From NCBI RefSeq assembly GCF_002352765.1, contig NZ_KZ293963.1, positions 3,312,559-3,376,558 of the forward strand: a DNA stretch of 64,000 nucleotides, given 5' to 3'. This document shows positions 1 through 8,013 of the stretch, in pieces. How positions within the stretch are numbered: the stretch's first letter is position 1; each line of letters starts with the position of its first letter. Position numbers and translations under genes: made by a program. The stretch is from Alteribacter populi (lineage in GTDB: Bacteria; Bacillota; Bacilli; Bacillales; Salisediminibacteriaceae). The notes below the pieces were generated by a model that was not told the origin of the DNA, ran no database searches, and was given only the letters and a program-made list of their open reading frames with translations.

Positions 1-758
1 GCGGTGAAGTAATCACAGAAGATCTCGGTCTTGACCTTAAATCTGCAAGCATCACTCAACTAGGTCGCGCTTCAAAAGTTGTTGTAACAAAAGACAACAC
101 AACAGTCGTTGACGGAAACGGTGAAGCTGCAGAAATCTCAAACCGCGTAAACCAAATCAAAGCTCAGCTTGAAGAAACAACGTCTGAGTTCGATAAAGAA
201 AAACTACAAGAGCGCCTTGCTAAACTAGCTGGTGGTGTAGCAGTGGTTAAAGTTGGTGCTGCTACTGAAACAGAACTTAAAGAGCGCAAACTACGTATCG
301 AAGACGCCCTCAACTCTACTCGCGCAGCAGTAGAAGAAGGTATCGTTTCCGGTGGTGGTACAGCACTCGTTAACGTCATCAACGCTGTTAAAGCAGTTGA
401 CGCACTAGGTGACGAAGCAACAGGTGTAAACATCGTTCTTCGCTCCCTAGAAGAGCCAGTTCGTCAAATCGCGCACAACGCTGGACTAGAAGGCTCTATC
501 ATCGTTGAGCGTCTAAAAGGCGAAGCAGTTGGCATCGGATTCAACGCTGCTAACGGCGACTATGTAAACATGGTAGAAGCAGGAATCGTTGACCCAACGA
601 AGGTTACACGTTCTGCCCTACAAAACGCAGCATCTGTTGCGGCTATGTTCCTAACAACAGAAGCAGTCATCGCAGACCAGCCAGACGAAGATGGCGGCGG
701 CGCTGGCGGCGGCATGCCTGACATGGGCGGCATGGGTGGAATGGGCGGCATGATGTAA
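1..758 (+). CDS. groEL: Chaperonin GroEL (60 kDa), C-terminal part
   Basis: The reading frame is open from the window edge (codons counted from base 3) to the TAA at 756-758, giving 251 residues of the C-terminal half of the essential cytoplasmic chaperonin that folds proteins with GroES. The sequence covers the end of the apical domain (LGRASKVVV, VDGNGE) and the second intermediate and equatorial segments, including the GGGTALVN and VSGGG region, and finishes in the typical glycine-methionine tail (GGMGGMGGMM). An internal ATG at 243 is not the start; the gene begins before the window. The last 16 bases (741-756) recur twice downstream, so the 3' end is an integration site whose core restores the coding sequence. 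The original terminator has been displaced by about 12 kb of inserted DNA. Confidence 0.98.
   Translation, partial: GEVITEDLGLDLKSASITQLGRASKVVVTKDNTTVVDGNGEAAEISNRVNQIKAQLEETTSEFDKEKLQERLAKLAGGVAVVKVGAATETELKERKLRIEDALNSTRAAVEEGIVSGGGTALVNVINAVKAVDALGDEATGVNIVLRSLEEPVRQIAHNAGLEGSIIVERLKGEAVGIGFNAANGDYVNMVEAGIVDPTKVTRSALQNAASVAAMFLTTEAVIADQPDEDGGGAGGGMPDMGGMGGMGGMM
741..756 (+). repeat. attL-like core repeat, copy 1 (groEL 3' end)
   Basis: The sequence atgggcggcatgatgt overlaps the last GroEL codons. Identical copies lie at 10160-10175 and 12645-12660, each followed by a stop codon (TAA, TGA, TAA). The integrase gene sits immediately inside this copy, as in many site-specific elements. It is inferred to be the left junction of the integrated unit. 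Confidence 0.8.
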
Positions 759-813
759 TCATGCCCCCATGGCCCTTGATATCAAGGGTTTTGCTTCATC
801 CCTACAGTCAAAA

Positions 814-832
814 TGACATACTTTTGACATAC
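814..832 (+). repeat. Paired 8-bp direct repeats, integrase arm-type site candidate
   Basis: TGACATAC occurs twice, at 814-821 and 825-832, exactly 11 bp apart, between the att core and the end of the integrase gene. Similar pairs with the same 11-bp phase but a different sequence (TGACTGG) lie inside both ends of the second unit. This fits the arm-type binding sites of Tn916/phage-type tyrosine integrases; the role is inferred. Confidence 0.5.
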
Positions 833-847
833 CTGGCGGGGAAAACA

Positions 848-2025
848 CTATAAATCTAATGAGCCTCTCATAAGTTCACTGAACTTTTGGGAGGCTTTTT
901 CTTCCATGTTTTCAGTAATATGCGCGTATATATTCATAGTTGTGTTTATGTCTCCATGACCTAATCGTTGCTGAATTTCCTTAACTCCTACTCCTGCTTC
1001 AATTAATAGAGAGGTGTGGGTGTGGCGTAAGGAGTGAGGGGTAAGTTCCTTATCGATACCACTAATTTTTAATAAACGTCTCATATGGGTGTTTACGGTC
1101 TTTAAGAATTCAGGGTATCCAAGGTTCTTAGCTTCCTTAGCAAAAACAAAATCCAGTTGAGTATATTCGTTCTTCATTTTTTCAATGAGATCATCCTGAT
1201 GTTCTTTGTGTTTTTTGAGGACCTCCATAACTCCAGCGTCCATTTTTAGCGTTCTTATTGATCCTTTAGTTTTAGGGGTCAATAATTGATATTCTTTTGT
1301 ACTATTGTTGGGGTTGTAATAAGTTTTGGTTACTCTTAAGGTTTTTTTATCCATATCTATATCCGACCATTTTAATGCGATTAGTTCACCTACTCGTAAC
1401 CCACTATAAGCAAGTGTCAAAAACATGGGGTAGTCTTTATCAATACCACTTTCCTTGGCAGCATTAAAAAACGAATAAGTTCTTCTTTTTCCATAAATTT
1501 AATTTCACCTTTACTGCTTTCTACCTCCTCAACGGTTTCCACTTTGCGTGGAATTTTTGCAAAGTCGCAAGGACTGTCCTTAATTATGTTAAATTCCACA
1601 GCTTTCCTAAAAACCATTCTCCCTGTTGCATGAATACCATCCAAAGTATTAAACGCATAGCCTGCATTATGCAGCGAAGCAAGCATGGCTTGATACTGTT
1701 TGCGCGTGATATCTTTTATTTTTTTATCTCCAAAAAATCTATTTAAGTGATCCAAGTTTTGCTGTCGGTTTCTCACAGAACTAATTTTAGCGGTTTCACG
1801 ATAAGTATTAATCCACTCTACAGTAAATTCTTGAAAGGTAATATTCTGTTCTTGAACATATGTGTTTTCATATACTTCCTTTTCTACTTCAACTGCAGCC
1901 ATCTGAGCTTCCTTTTTAGTCTTAAACCCTCCTTTAGATGTGAATTTCTTTTTCCCGGTGGATGGATCTATACCGGTATATATTTGAAAGTACCATCTAC
2001 TACCTCTTTTTCGGAAATTAGCCAT
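848..2025 (-). pseudogene. Tyrosine recombinase (phage/ICE integrase), frameshifted
   Basis: Two overlapping frames together make one integrase of about 390 residues. The first (2025 to 1417) carries the N-terminal arm-binding domain (FRKRGSRWYFQIYTG) and the SAM-like core-binding domain. The second (to 848) carries the catalytic domain with YSGLRVGELI (Arg), HSLRHTHTSLL (His-x-x-Arg), LGHGD (His) and the tyrosine in MNIYAHIT. The frames can be joined by adding one base near 1463-1466, in an A/T run, which restores FLNAAKESGIDKDYP. The enzyme would integrate and excise the unit at the groEL 3' end, and its gene lies next to the att core as expected. Unless the missing base is a sequencing error, the recombinase is dead. 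The stop region contains an imperfect inverted repeat that may act as terminator. Confidence 0.9.
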
Positions 2026-2027
2026 AT

Positions 2028-2540
2028 TTATCCCTCCTTTTTCATATTAAAGAATGGAGATCTAATAGATGGTACAATTCGACTCTTAATTTTTTCTAAA
2101 CGTTCCATACAAACGTTCTTTGGAATCATAAAATCACGTGACAACTGGTCTACAATTGCAGGGTTAGCAAAGTTATATTCATTAATCATATGGGTGGGAA
2201 GTGAGGCATAAAGAGTAAAGTGCCTAGCATCTCTTTCCTGAAGTTCGTAAAAAGGATGAGGCATGATAGATTGGCGCCCTGAATGCCTTACAGCGTGACA
2301 AAGCTCATGAAAAAATTGTTCTCTTTGTTGTATATATGGCAGGCGACTATCCAAGACAATTTCTTGAAACTTACCTACTTTCATGTAACTAGCTTGAGTA
2401 GGTCTACAAGTCACAAAGATTTGTGACTCTGATCCAATACTGTAAACATTTAAATCATTCGGTTCTGTGAATTTGTGCTTTTTATACCACTGAGTTATTA
2501 GGTCTTCTAGAATTGTGGTTGTGTAGTAAGGAAACCTCAA
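2028..2540 (-). CDS. ImmA/IrrE-type metallopeptidase
   Basis: A 170-residue protein with the zinc-peptidase motif HELCHAVRH, typical of ImmA/IrrE (COG2856) peptidases, which cleave ImmR/cI-like repressors to switch on mobile elements. It is two bases upstream of the integrase start, so the two genes form one transcript. An upstream ATG exists at 2564, but it falls inside a TATAAT -10 box (2563-2568). The TTG at 2540 has a good AAGGATGGTG ribosome site and is the better start. A LexA-like box covers the promoter. The usual partner, an XRE-family repressor gene divergently transcribed beside it, is absent: the next 480 bases to the right hold no gene. The protein is probably an orphan in a degraded element. 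Confidence 0.85.
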   Translation of the reverse strand: MRFPYYTTTILEDLITQWYKKHKFTEPNDLNVYSIGSESQIFVTCRPTQASYMKVGKFQEIVLDSRLPYIQQREQFFHELCHAVRHSGRQSIMPHPFYELQERDARHFTLYASLPTHMINEYNFANPAIVDQLSRDFMIPKNVCMERLEKIKSRIVPSIRSPFFNMKKEG

Positions 2541-2562
2541 ACTAATCACCATCCTTACAAGC

Positions 2563-2582
2563 ATTATACGAACGTGTGTTCT
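2563..2582 (-). promoter_or_regulatory. Promoter of immA-int with LexA-like SOS box
   Basis: On the minus strand a perfect TATAAT lies at 2568-2563. Directly upstream, at 2569-2582, CGAACGTGTGTTCT matches the Bacillus LexA (DinR) consensus CGAACRNRYGTTYC at 13 of 14 positions. The box would place the peptidase and integrase genes under SOS control. Confidence 0.6.
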
Positions 2583-2813
2583 GTTAATCGATATCTTATT
2601 ACAAAAAATGGATTAAAAAATATGGGTGATGGTAAATGGAATTTAAATTTCTTATCCTCAAAAACCTAAAGTATAGGAATTTATCTCCAGAGGACTTTTA
2701 AAGTAAGTATTTTTAGGGCCGTGCAATGTTAGACGACGCGGCTCCTATTTATTGTAAGAAATTCTTGTGGAAAAGAGATGAATTTGAATTAATTTATTAA
2801 TGAATAAGGACTA

Positions 2814-2876
2814 TTATCTCGAAACTGAGTCTTCAACAAAACGGGAAGGATTGCGGAATACTCAGTTTCGAGGTAA
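2814..2876. repeat. 63-bp imperfect palindromic repeat, copy A
   Basis: The arms TTATCTCGAAACTGAGT and its near-perfect reverse complement (ending CGAGGTAA) enclose about 29 bases. Related copies lie at 5167-5229 and 11363-11424, all intergenic and all inside the groEL-associated units. It resembles a short non-autonomous or REP-like element. Confidence 0.6.
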
Positions 2877-3046
2877 TGAAGAATTTCATGCTATAATTTG
2901 AATTATATGGATCTTGATTGAGTGTTTACAAACTATGAAGGTAATTTTTAGTTAATTTACTGATTTTATAAATAACATACATTTATGGGAATTAAACTAT
3001 ATTCTGCATTTAGAAGGATGTAATTGTAAGAAAGTGGGGGAAATTC

Positions 3047-3906
3047 ATGAGTAAAAACGATAGTGCGGGTATCGGTGATCCTTATTGGTATGAGTGGTCA
3101 ATAGGGCTTCTAAAAGTGATTGATATGATTAATCCAGATAATGGGATTGAATCAGTTACATTGCAAGCTACAAAAGCGCAAGGGTTAGACGATGTAGTTG
3201 TGAAATACAGTAACAACAATAAAGAATACTACCAGATTAAACATACAAGGGTAGATGATAAGATTACTTTTGGATACTTAGTGTCAGAGAGTGATAAAGG
3301 GAATTCGTTATTAAGGGATATTGCTTTAGCTTGGAAAGAGATTAGACAGGAAGGTGAAGAAATCACTCCGGTCCTCTACACTAATAGAACGCCTGGAACT
3401 AGATCTGCTACCCATACCGGTACTATAGCAAATGAAGCAAAATCGTATTATTTTAAAAACGGTGGAGATGACAGAAAAACAGAACATGTACTTGTACTGA
3501 ATAATGTTAGTGCAAGTCTTCTTATTTATATGCCACTGATAGGTTTGATCCAATAGAAGGAACTTATGAAACTCCTTTTAATATGACATATCTTTCAGGA
3601 GGAGTTGGGGACTTTGTTAATGAGAGCATAGAATGTTATCCCTCTACAATTTGGACTACCTTTTTTGGATGGCATCCAAGTAATGAGGATCCTCTAGTGT
3701 GGATAGACAGAAAAGGGGCGCAAGTAGCTAGGTTTGAAAGGTTACATGGTCCAATACGTAAATTAGCGGGGGACAGGTTCCATCGACAACCAATTATGCA
3801 AAGGTGGGTTGTTAATAGAAGTTCACTTGATGAAACAATTAGTGATAAAGAGAACTTGAAATTTGAAACACATAGTGACATAAAGGTAGAAAGTTTAAGA
3901 ATTTAA
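3047..3906 (+). pseudogene. DUF4297/Cap4-like nuclease protein, internally deleted remnant
   Basis: The first frame (3047-3556) begins with AGIGDPYWYEWSIGLLKVID, then LDDVVV and YYQIKHT. This D ... QxK pattern fits the restriction-endonuclease-like dsDNA nuclease domain (DUF4297 and relatives, Cap4 and Avs-type effectors) of anti-phage proteins. The homology then stops. A second frame, open from about 3508 to 3906, holds the far C-terminal part (YATDRFDPIEG, WTTFFGWHP, VARFERLHGP, RQPIMQRWVV). The junction near 3505-3512 shows that a large middle section was lost together with a frame change. The start has a GGGGGAAATTC leader. It sits beside a truncated helicase, so this looks like the wreck of a defence locus. 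The N-terminal assignment is fairly firm, the exact system is not. Confidence 0.65.
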
Positions 3907-4040
3907 CTTATAATTAATGTGACTTCAAGCATAAGTTTTCATATAATGAAGACTTATGCTTGATTATACTTTACGAAAAAATAGGCTTTTTTTATATTGA
4001 AACGAATTATTTTACAATATACTCCACCGCAGTTTTGAAC

Positions 4041-5036
4041 TCATCTTAACTTATTATTTATATCAGAGAACATATATCTAGCAAGTAAATTAGACGGCTT
4101 ATTACCTTCTTTATGGAAAATATTCATATTTCCAAACACTAAGAAAGATTGCTTCGCTCTTGACACTGCAACATTTAGCATGTTGACACCTTTATCAAAA
4201 AAGAAACTATTATTGCTAGAATATACAGAAGAAAAGATGATAACATCCCTCTCAGCGCCTTGTAAGGAATGGACAGTTCCAACAACAACATTCTTATAAT
4301 TGTTGCCTAATGCTTTTTTTATAGCTAGTTTCTGTTGAGTAAAAGGTGTGATGATGGCAATCGTCTCACTTATCGTTTTGCCGCTTACTAGAGTTAGTTG
4401 TTCTTCGTTGTTTTTGAACAATTGAGCAATAGCCCTAGCCTTATATTGGTTATATCTACTGCCACCTCTTAGCTGTGCTTCCCCTTCAATGTTGGCATAC
4501 CCTACATAAGGCAAAAATTCATAATCCTTCTTTTTCGTAGCCATTGGCTCTAACTTTCCATTATAAGCAAGATCGTTACAATAGCGAATGATGTCATCTT
4601 GACATCTTCTATGCTCTGAAAGGAACATTCCCCTCATACCTTCTATTTTTTGAAAAGAGCTAGCCTTTTGAGCAGTTTTGATTAATGAAGTACCTGTTGT
4701 ACTTATACCTAGCTTTTTCAACAAATGGTAGTCACGATTTGAAAGCAGTTCACAAGCAATACCACTTCGAACCATGTTAGCTTCATCAATTGGTTGCTCA
4801 ATATTGGTTAAAAATTTAACGACTCTTGATAGCAATGAGGGGTGCGCTTGACGTAAATAATTCTGGCTTTTGATAATAATTACATCTAAATGATTTAACT
4901 CTTCTAATATATCTATGACATTCCACATGTTTTGAATTGTTTCTTTTACTTGATTCTGTAACCACTCCGCAGCATCTTCTAAAGACTGATTCTCAAGACC
5001 GGAATATTTTTCGAAATGCTCAATGTATGTGTGTTC
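4041..5036 (-). pseudogene. Superfamily 1 DNA/RNA helicase (AAA_12), C-terminal fragment
   Basis: An open frame of about 331 codons running from a stop at 5037-5039 to 4041, with no convincing start (the first ATG is at 4928). It contains the C-terminal motor half of UvrD/Upf1-like helicases: motif IV region (MFLSEHRRC), AIITPFTQQ, motif V (VGTVHSLQGAERDVIIFSS) and motif VI (LNVAVSRAKQS). Walker A, Walker B and all of the first RecA-like domain are missing, and nothing upstream supplies them. AAA_12 helicases of this class are frequent in defence islands, in line with the neighbouring nuclease remnant. It is a decayed 5'-truncated gene. Confidence 0.8.
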
Positions 5037-5166
5037 TTAAATTACTTATTTACTTTGTAATATTATAGGAACGAACGTTTGTGATAGAGGTGTAATTAAT
5101 GGATGGACGTAATCGGGATTGAGGGACTATTAAATGGACCTCGTTAATACTGTGTGACCAAAGGGT

Positions 5167-5229
5167 TTATTATCCTGAAGCTGAGTCTTCAAGATAAGGG
5201 CAGTATTCTAGAAGACTCGATTTTCGAGA
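5167..5229. repeat. 63-bp imperfect palindromic repeat, copy B
   Basis: The left arm contains CTGAGTCTTC; the right arm (GAAGACTCG, then TTTTCGAGA) is roughly its reverse complement. The loop includes ATAAGGGCAG, which also occurs in copy C at 11363-11424. It is a member of the same family as 2814-2876. Confidence 0.55.
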
Positions 5230-5249
5230 CTTTCATTGCGAATAAGGGG

Positions 5250-5375
5250 CGGTGGGGGATAAGTCGCTTTCCGCGGGGAAGACGGCAAGCCTCCTCGGTC
5301 TGTGAAGCGATCTGTGGGGTCTAGCCAGTCTATCCTTTCCCACAAGAGTCTCCTCATTTCCCACCTCCCCTTGCC
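5250..5375. repeat. Dispersed intergenic repeat of Bacillaceae type
   Basis: The stretch CGCTTTCCGCGGGG, GCCTCCTCGG, TGTGGGGTCT, and CCCACAAGAGTCTCCTC is recognisable as a GC-richer dispersed intergenic repeat seen in many Bacillus-group genomes. Its composition is unlike the A+T-rich surroundings. Identity rests on memory of the pattern only. Confidence 0.45.
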
Positions 5376-5483
5376 GTATAAGTGGCTCAAAATCGCACAA
5401 CAATAACCCTGCCATGCGTACGCGGAAAATAGTACTCCAGGCTTGTGATTACAGCAATTTCATCCACAGTCTTCCAGAATAGG

Positions 5484-5514
5484 GAGCGATTGTTCAATAA
5501 GAGCAATCGCTTTC
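5484..5514. terminator. Hairpin terminator candidate
   Basis: AGCGATTG pairs with CAATCGCT around a 12-base loop and is followed by TTTCTT. Confidence 0.5.
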
Positions 5515-5527
5515 TTACAAGCATTAA

Positions 5528-5590
5528 CGTATAAAAAATTATACGAAAAGTTAAAATAAGGGTGTTTTATATATTTTTTTATATGATATA
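5528..5590 (+). promoter_or_regulatory. Operator/promoter region of the YheO-type regulator operon
   Basis: A perfect dyad CGTATAA-aaaa-TTATACG lies at 5528-5545. It is followed by an A+T tract (about 5567-5590) containing ATTTTTTTATATGATATAAT, with a TATAAT-like -10. The tract ATTTTTTTATAT reappears as its reverse complement twice at 6778-6811, inside the same operon, so these may be binding sites of the encoded regulator. The role is inferred. Confidence 0.4.
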
Positions 5591-5716
5591 ATAAAAAAAG
5601 TTAATTCGAATTTATATGTGACTCCCACTAATTAAACAGAATAAGTACTTATACGATTAAGAAAGTAGGATATATCTTTTATCGAAAACTATAATCGGGC
5701 TGAGAGGTAGAGAGAG

Positions 5717-6376
5717 ATGGAAGAAAAAAAGCAAATATTAGAGAGATACATTCCCTTAGCAAAATCAACGGCTAAAATGTTTGGACATCATTGTGAAATT
5801 GTTATTCACGATTTAACAAACCCCCAAGCATCTGTCATATTCACAATAAATAGTCATGTAACGGGTAGAGAAGTTGGTCAATCCTTTGATCATCTCGTGA
5901 CAACGGTATTACAATCGAAAGACTTTAAAGAAGATCATCTGGCCGGTTATACATTTGTTACAGAAGATCAACGCACGATTCGCTCTTCAACAACGTTAAT
6001 TCGCGATTTCAACCAGAAAGTGATCGGTGCTTTCTGTATTAATTTCGATGTGGAAACATTACTTCAAATGCAACAGTTTATGAACACATTTCTTCCAACA
6101 CCAGTTCTAGTAGAAGAAAAAGAAGAAAAAGAAGAAAAACCAAGTCCTGAGATTAAAAATGTAGAGGAGATCGTTGATGGTTTAATTAATCAAATCATAC
6201 AAAACAGTGCTCATCCAGCTATGAAACGCCATGAAAAGGTAGAATTGATTCGTTTCATGGATAAAAAAGGGATTTTTTCAATGAAGGGATCTATCGATAA
6301 GGTTGCAGATTCATTAGGCATATCAAAGGTCACTGTTTATAGCTATTTAGATGAAATAAAAAATAAATCAAGGTAA
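5717..6376 (+). CDS. YheO/DauR-type PAS-HTH transcriptional regulator
   Basis: A 219-residue regulator. Residues about 10-120 form a YheO-like PAS domain (PF08348: GHHCEIVIHDL, NSHVTGREVG, GAFCINFDVE). A charged linker with EEKEEKEEK follows near residue 137, and the C-terminus (about 160-215) is an HTH_22 DNA-binding domain with LGISKVTVYSYLDEI. Family members include DauR, the repressor of D-arginine catabolism. Here the gene leads a tight row (10-bp gap to the RidA gene) with a PLP enzyme and an asparaginase, so it probably senses an amino acid or its imine product and controls this row. A GAGAGGTAGAGAGAG ribosome site precedes the ATG. Confidence 0.85.
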   Translation: MEEKKQILERYIPLAKSTAKMFGHHCEIVIHDLTNPQASVIFTINSHVTGREVGQSFDHLVTTVLQSKDFKEDHLAGYTFVTEDQRTIRSSTTLIRDFNQKVIGAFCINFDVETLLQMQQFMNTFLPTPVLVEEKEEKEEKPSPEIKNVEEIVDGLINQIIQNSAHPAMKRHEKVELIRFMDKKGIFSMKGSIDKVADSLGISKVTVYSYLDEIKNKSR

Positions 6377-6386
6377 GGAGAAAACA

Positions 6387-6761
6387 ATGAAAAGTATTTT
6401 TGAAGTAGAAAACTTAAAATCTAATGGTCATTACGCACTTGCGACTATTCATGATGATATCGTCTATGTTTCCGGACAATTTTCTATTGATCCAGAAACT
6501 CGTGAAAGGAAATATGGTTCCGTTGAAGAGGAAACAATCCAGGCACTTAATAATATAGAAATGATTGTAGAAGCAGCTGGAAGCAAAAAAGAGCAAATAT
6601 TGCGTATGACATTATACATTCCTGATGTAGAACTATGGGATAGGGTAGATGCTGTTTATAAAGAATTTTTCGGAGAATATAAACCGGCTCGTACAGTGGT
6701 ACCTACAAATAAATTACATTTTGGATTTAAAATAGAAGTTGATGCCATCGCGTATATATAA
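6387..6761 (+). CDS. RidA family enamine/imine deaminase
   Basis: A 124-residue protein of the Rid (YjgF/YER057c/UK114) family: VYVSGQFSID near residue 30, MTLYIPDVELWDRVDAVYKEFFG, and the arginine-containing PARTVVP segment near residue 105 that binds the substrate carboxylate. Rid enzymes hydrolyse reactive enamines such as 2-aminoacrylate released by PLP-dependent lyases. A PLP enzyme follows 66 bp downstream, so the two are likely functionally paired. RBS TAAGGAG stands 7 bases before the ATG. Confidence 0.88.
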   Translation: MKSIFEVENLKSNGHYALATIHDDIVYVSGQFSIDPETRERKYGSVEEETIQALNNIEMIVEAAGSKKEQILRMTLYIPDVELWDRVDAVYKEFFGEYKPARTVVPTNKLHFGFKIEVDAIAYI

Positions 6762-6777
6762 ATTTTTTTGAATCTGG

Positions 6778-6811
6778 TATATAAAAAAATCTATTATATA
6801 TAAAAAAATCT
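6778..6811 (+). repeat. Tandem TATATAAAAAAATCTA repeat, possible operator
   Basis: TATATAAAAAAATCTA occurs twice in tandem, separated by a few bases, between the RidA and PLP-enzyme genes. Its core is the reverse complement of the ATTTTTTTATAT tract upstream of the regulator at 5717. It could be an internal binding site of that regulator. Confidence 0.35.
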
Positions 6812-6827
6812 AAAGGATGGATGAAGG

Positions 6828-7931
6828 ATGGAACAATATATTTGTAATGATTGTGGAAAAAAGCATGCTATTACGCCCGTTATATGGAAATGTACGTGTG
6901 GCGGTTTTTTAAATTTGGAAAAAGATACTCCTACAATAAATGTGGAATCATGGAATCGCTATCCGAACTCATTATGGCGTTATTTAGAAACCATGCCATT
7001 CCAAAAGGATTCAAATACTTGGAAGTCTATAACAATGGGAGAAGGTCAAACCCCTTTAATTGTTCTAGATTCTCTTGAACCAAATACTTATGTAAAAGTT
7101 GATTATATGATGCCTACTTTATCCTTTAAAGACAGAGGAGCTGCAGTTTTAATGACGAAGGCAAAAGAACTGGGGGTCAAAAAAGTTATTGCGGATAGTA
7201 GCGGGAATGCTGGAACTGCCATTGCTGCCTACGCTGCACGTTGTAATATTGCTTGCGACATTTATCTAAGAGATGAAACGTCCCCCAAGAAAATTGCACA
7301 AGTGAAATCTCATGGTGCCACGATTAAACAAATTCAGGGGACTCGGGAAGATATTGCAGCAGCTGCCCAACAAGCGGTAAAAGAAGAAAAAGTCTTTTAC
7401 GCAAGTCATGTATATAATCCTTTTTTTTATGAAGGAACGAAGACGTATGCCTACGAAATTTACGAGGAATTGAATGGCGCACCCGATACCTTAATTATTC
7501 CTGTTGGGAACGGAACACTTCTACTAGGTGCCTACTATGGCTTTAAAGAGTTATTTTCCAATGGATTAATTAGTAGAATACCGAAAATTATTGCTATCCA
7601 AGCAGCAAATTGCTCCCCACTCATAGAGGCCTTCAATAATGGGAATTTAAAAGCTCACCCAGTTACGAATAAAGGTACTATGGCAGAAGGGATTGCTATT
7701 GCAGCACCAGCTCGCTCCTCTCAAATTTTAGAAGCTGTACGCAAGACTGATGGTGATTTTATCACCGTTGAAGAAGATGAAATTCTGAGTGCCCGTGAGA
7801 AACTTAGTGATAAAGGCTTTTATGTTGAAGTAACATCAGCGGTAAATTATGCTGGCTACTTAAAATATAAGAAAGACCCAAAAGAAAAAATAATTGTCCC
7901 CCTTTGTGGCGCAGGAATTAAATCGGGATGA
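6828..7931 (+). CDS. PLP-dependent enzyme, threonine-synthase-like (fold type II)
   Basis: 367 residues. The N-terminus holds a zinc-ribbon-like CxxC ... CxC (CNDCG, KCTCGG), as in many threonine synthases. The PLP lysine lies in LSFKDRGAA near residue 100, the phosphate-binding loop in the segment SSGNAGTAIAAYAAR and a later glycine stretch PVGNGTLLLG. Full length for the family. True threonine synthases sit with hom and thrB; this one sits with RidA, asparaginase and a catabolic regulator, which suggests a degradative lyase or ammonia-lyase acting on a hydroxy- or diamino acid. Its substrate cannot be read from sequence. An internal frame at 6851 is a shadow. Confidence 0.8.
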   Translation: MEQYICNDCGKKHAITPVIWKCTCGGFLNLEKDTPTINVESWNRYPNSLWRYLETMPFQKDSNTWKSITMGEGQTPLIVLDSLEPNTYVKVDYMMPTLSFKDRGAAVLMTKAKELGVKKVIADSSGNAGTAIAAYAARCNIACDIYLRDETSPKKIAQVKSHGATIKQIQGTREDIAAAAQQAVKEEKVFYASHVYNPFFYEGTKTYAYEIYEELNGAPDTLIIPVGNGTLLLGAYYGFKELFSNGLISRIPKIIAIQAANCSPLIEAFNNGNLKAHPVTNKGTMAEGIAIAAPARSSQILEAVRKTDGDFITVEEDEILSAREKLSDKGFYVEVTSAVNYAGYLKYKKDPKEKIIVPLCGAGIKSG

Positions 7932-8013
7932 CTGCTCTTATCCTTAGTTCCATGTATTAGCATGACCCTAGGGAGAAAAGAGCAGATAGATGAAAGGTGT
8001 AGGAGGGGTGACG

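Larger units (their letters stand above)
2541..3046. other. Intergenic stretch without a gene
   Basis: About 500 A+T-rich bases between the immA promoter and the nuclease relic. They contain a hairpin-like stretch near 2717-2755 (GGGCCG ... CGGCTCC) and one copy of a 63-bp palindromic repeat (2814-2876). A repressor gene would be expected here in an intact element, but no open frame supports one. Confidence 0.5.
5037..5716. other. Intergenic region with repeats and regulatory dyads
   Basis: No gene is supported here; short open frames at 5208-5415 lie in repeat sequence. The region carries palindromic repeat copy B (5167-5229), a dispersed repeat (about 5250-5375), a terminator-like hairpin (5484-5514), a perfect dyad (5528-5545), and an A+T-rich promoter region in front of the YheO-type regulator. 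Confidence 0.6.

Noticed and set aside
1747..2211. 154-codon plus-strand frame
   Set aside because: Antisense shadow of the integrase and ImmA genes.
5069..5082. Second LexA-like box (CGAACGTTTGTGAT) near the helicase fragment
   Set aside because: Only the left half-site fits the consensus; the right half (GTGAT) does not.
5208..5415. Two overlapping 60-codon minus-strand frames
   Set aside because: Both lie inside a dispersed intergenic repeat and have no start signals.
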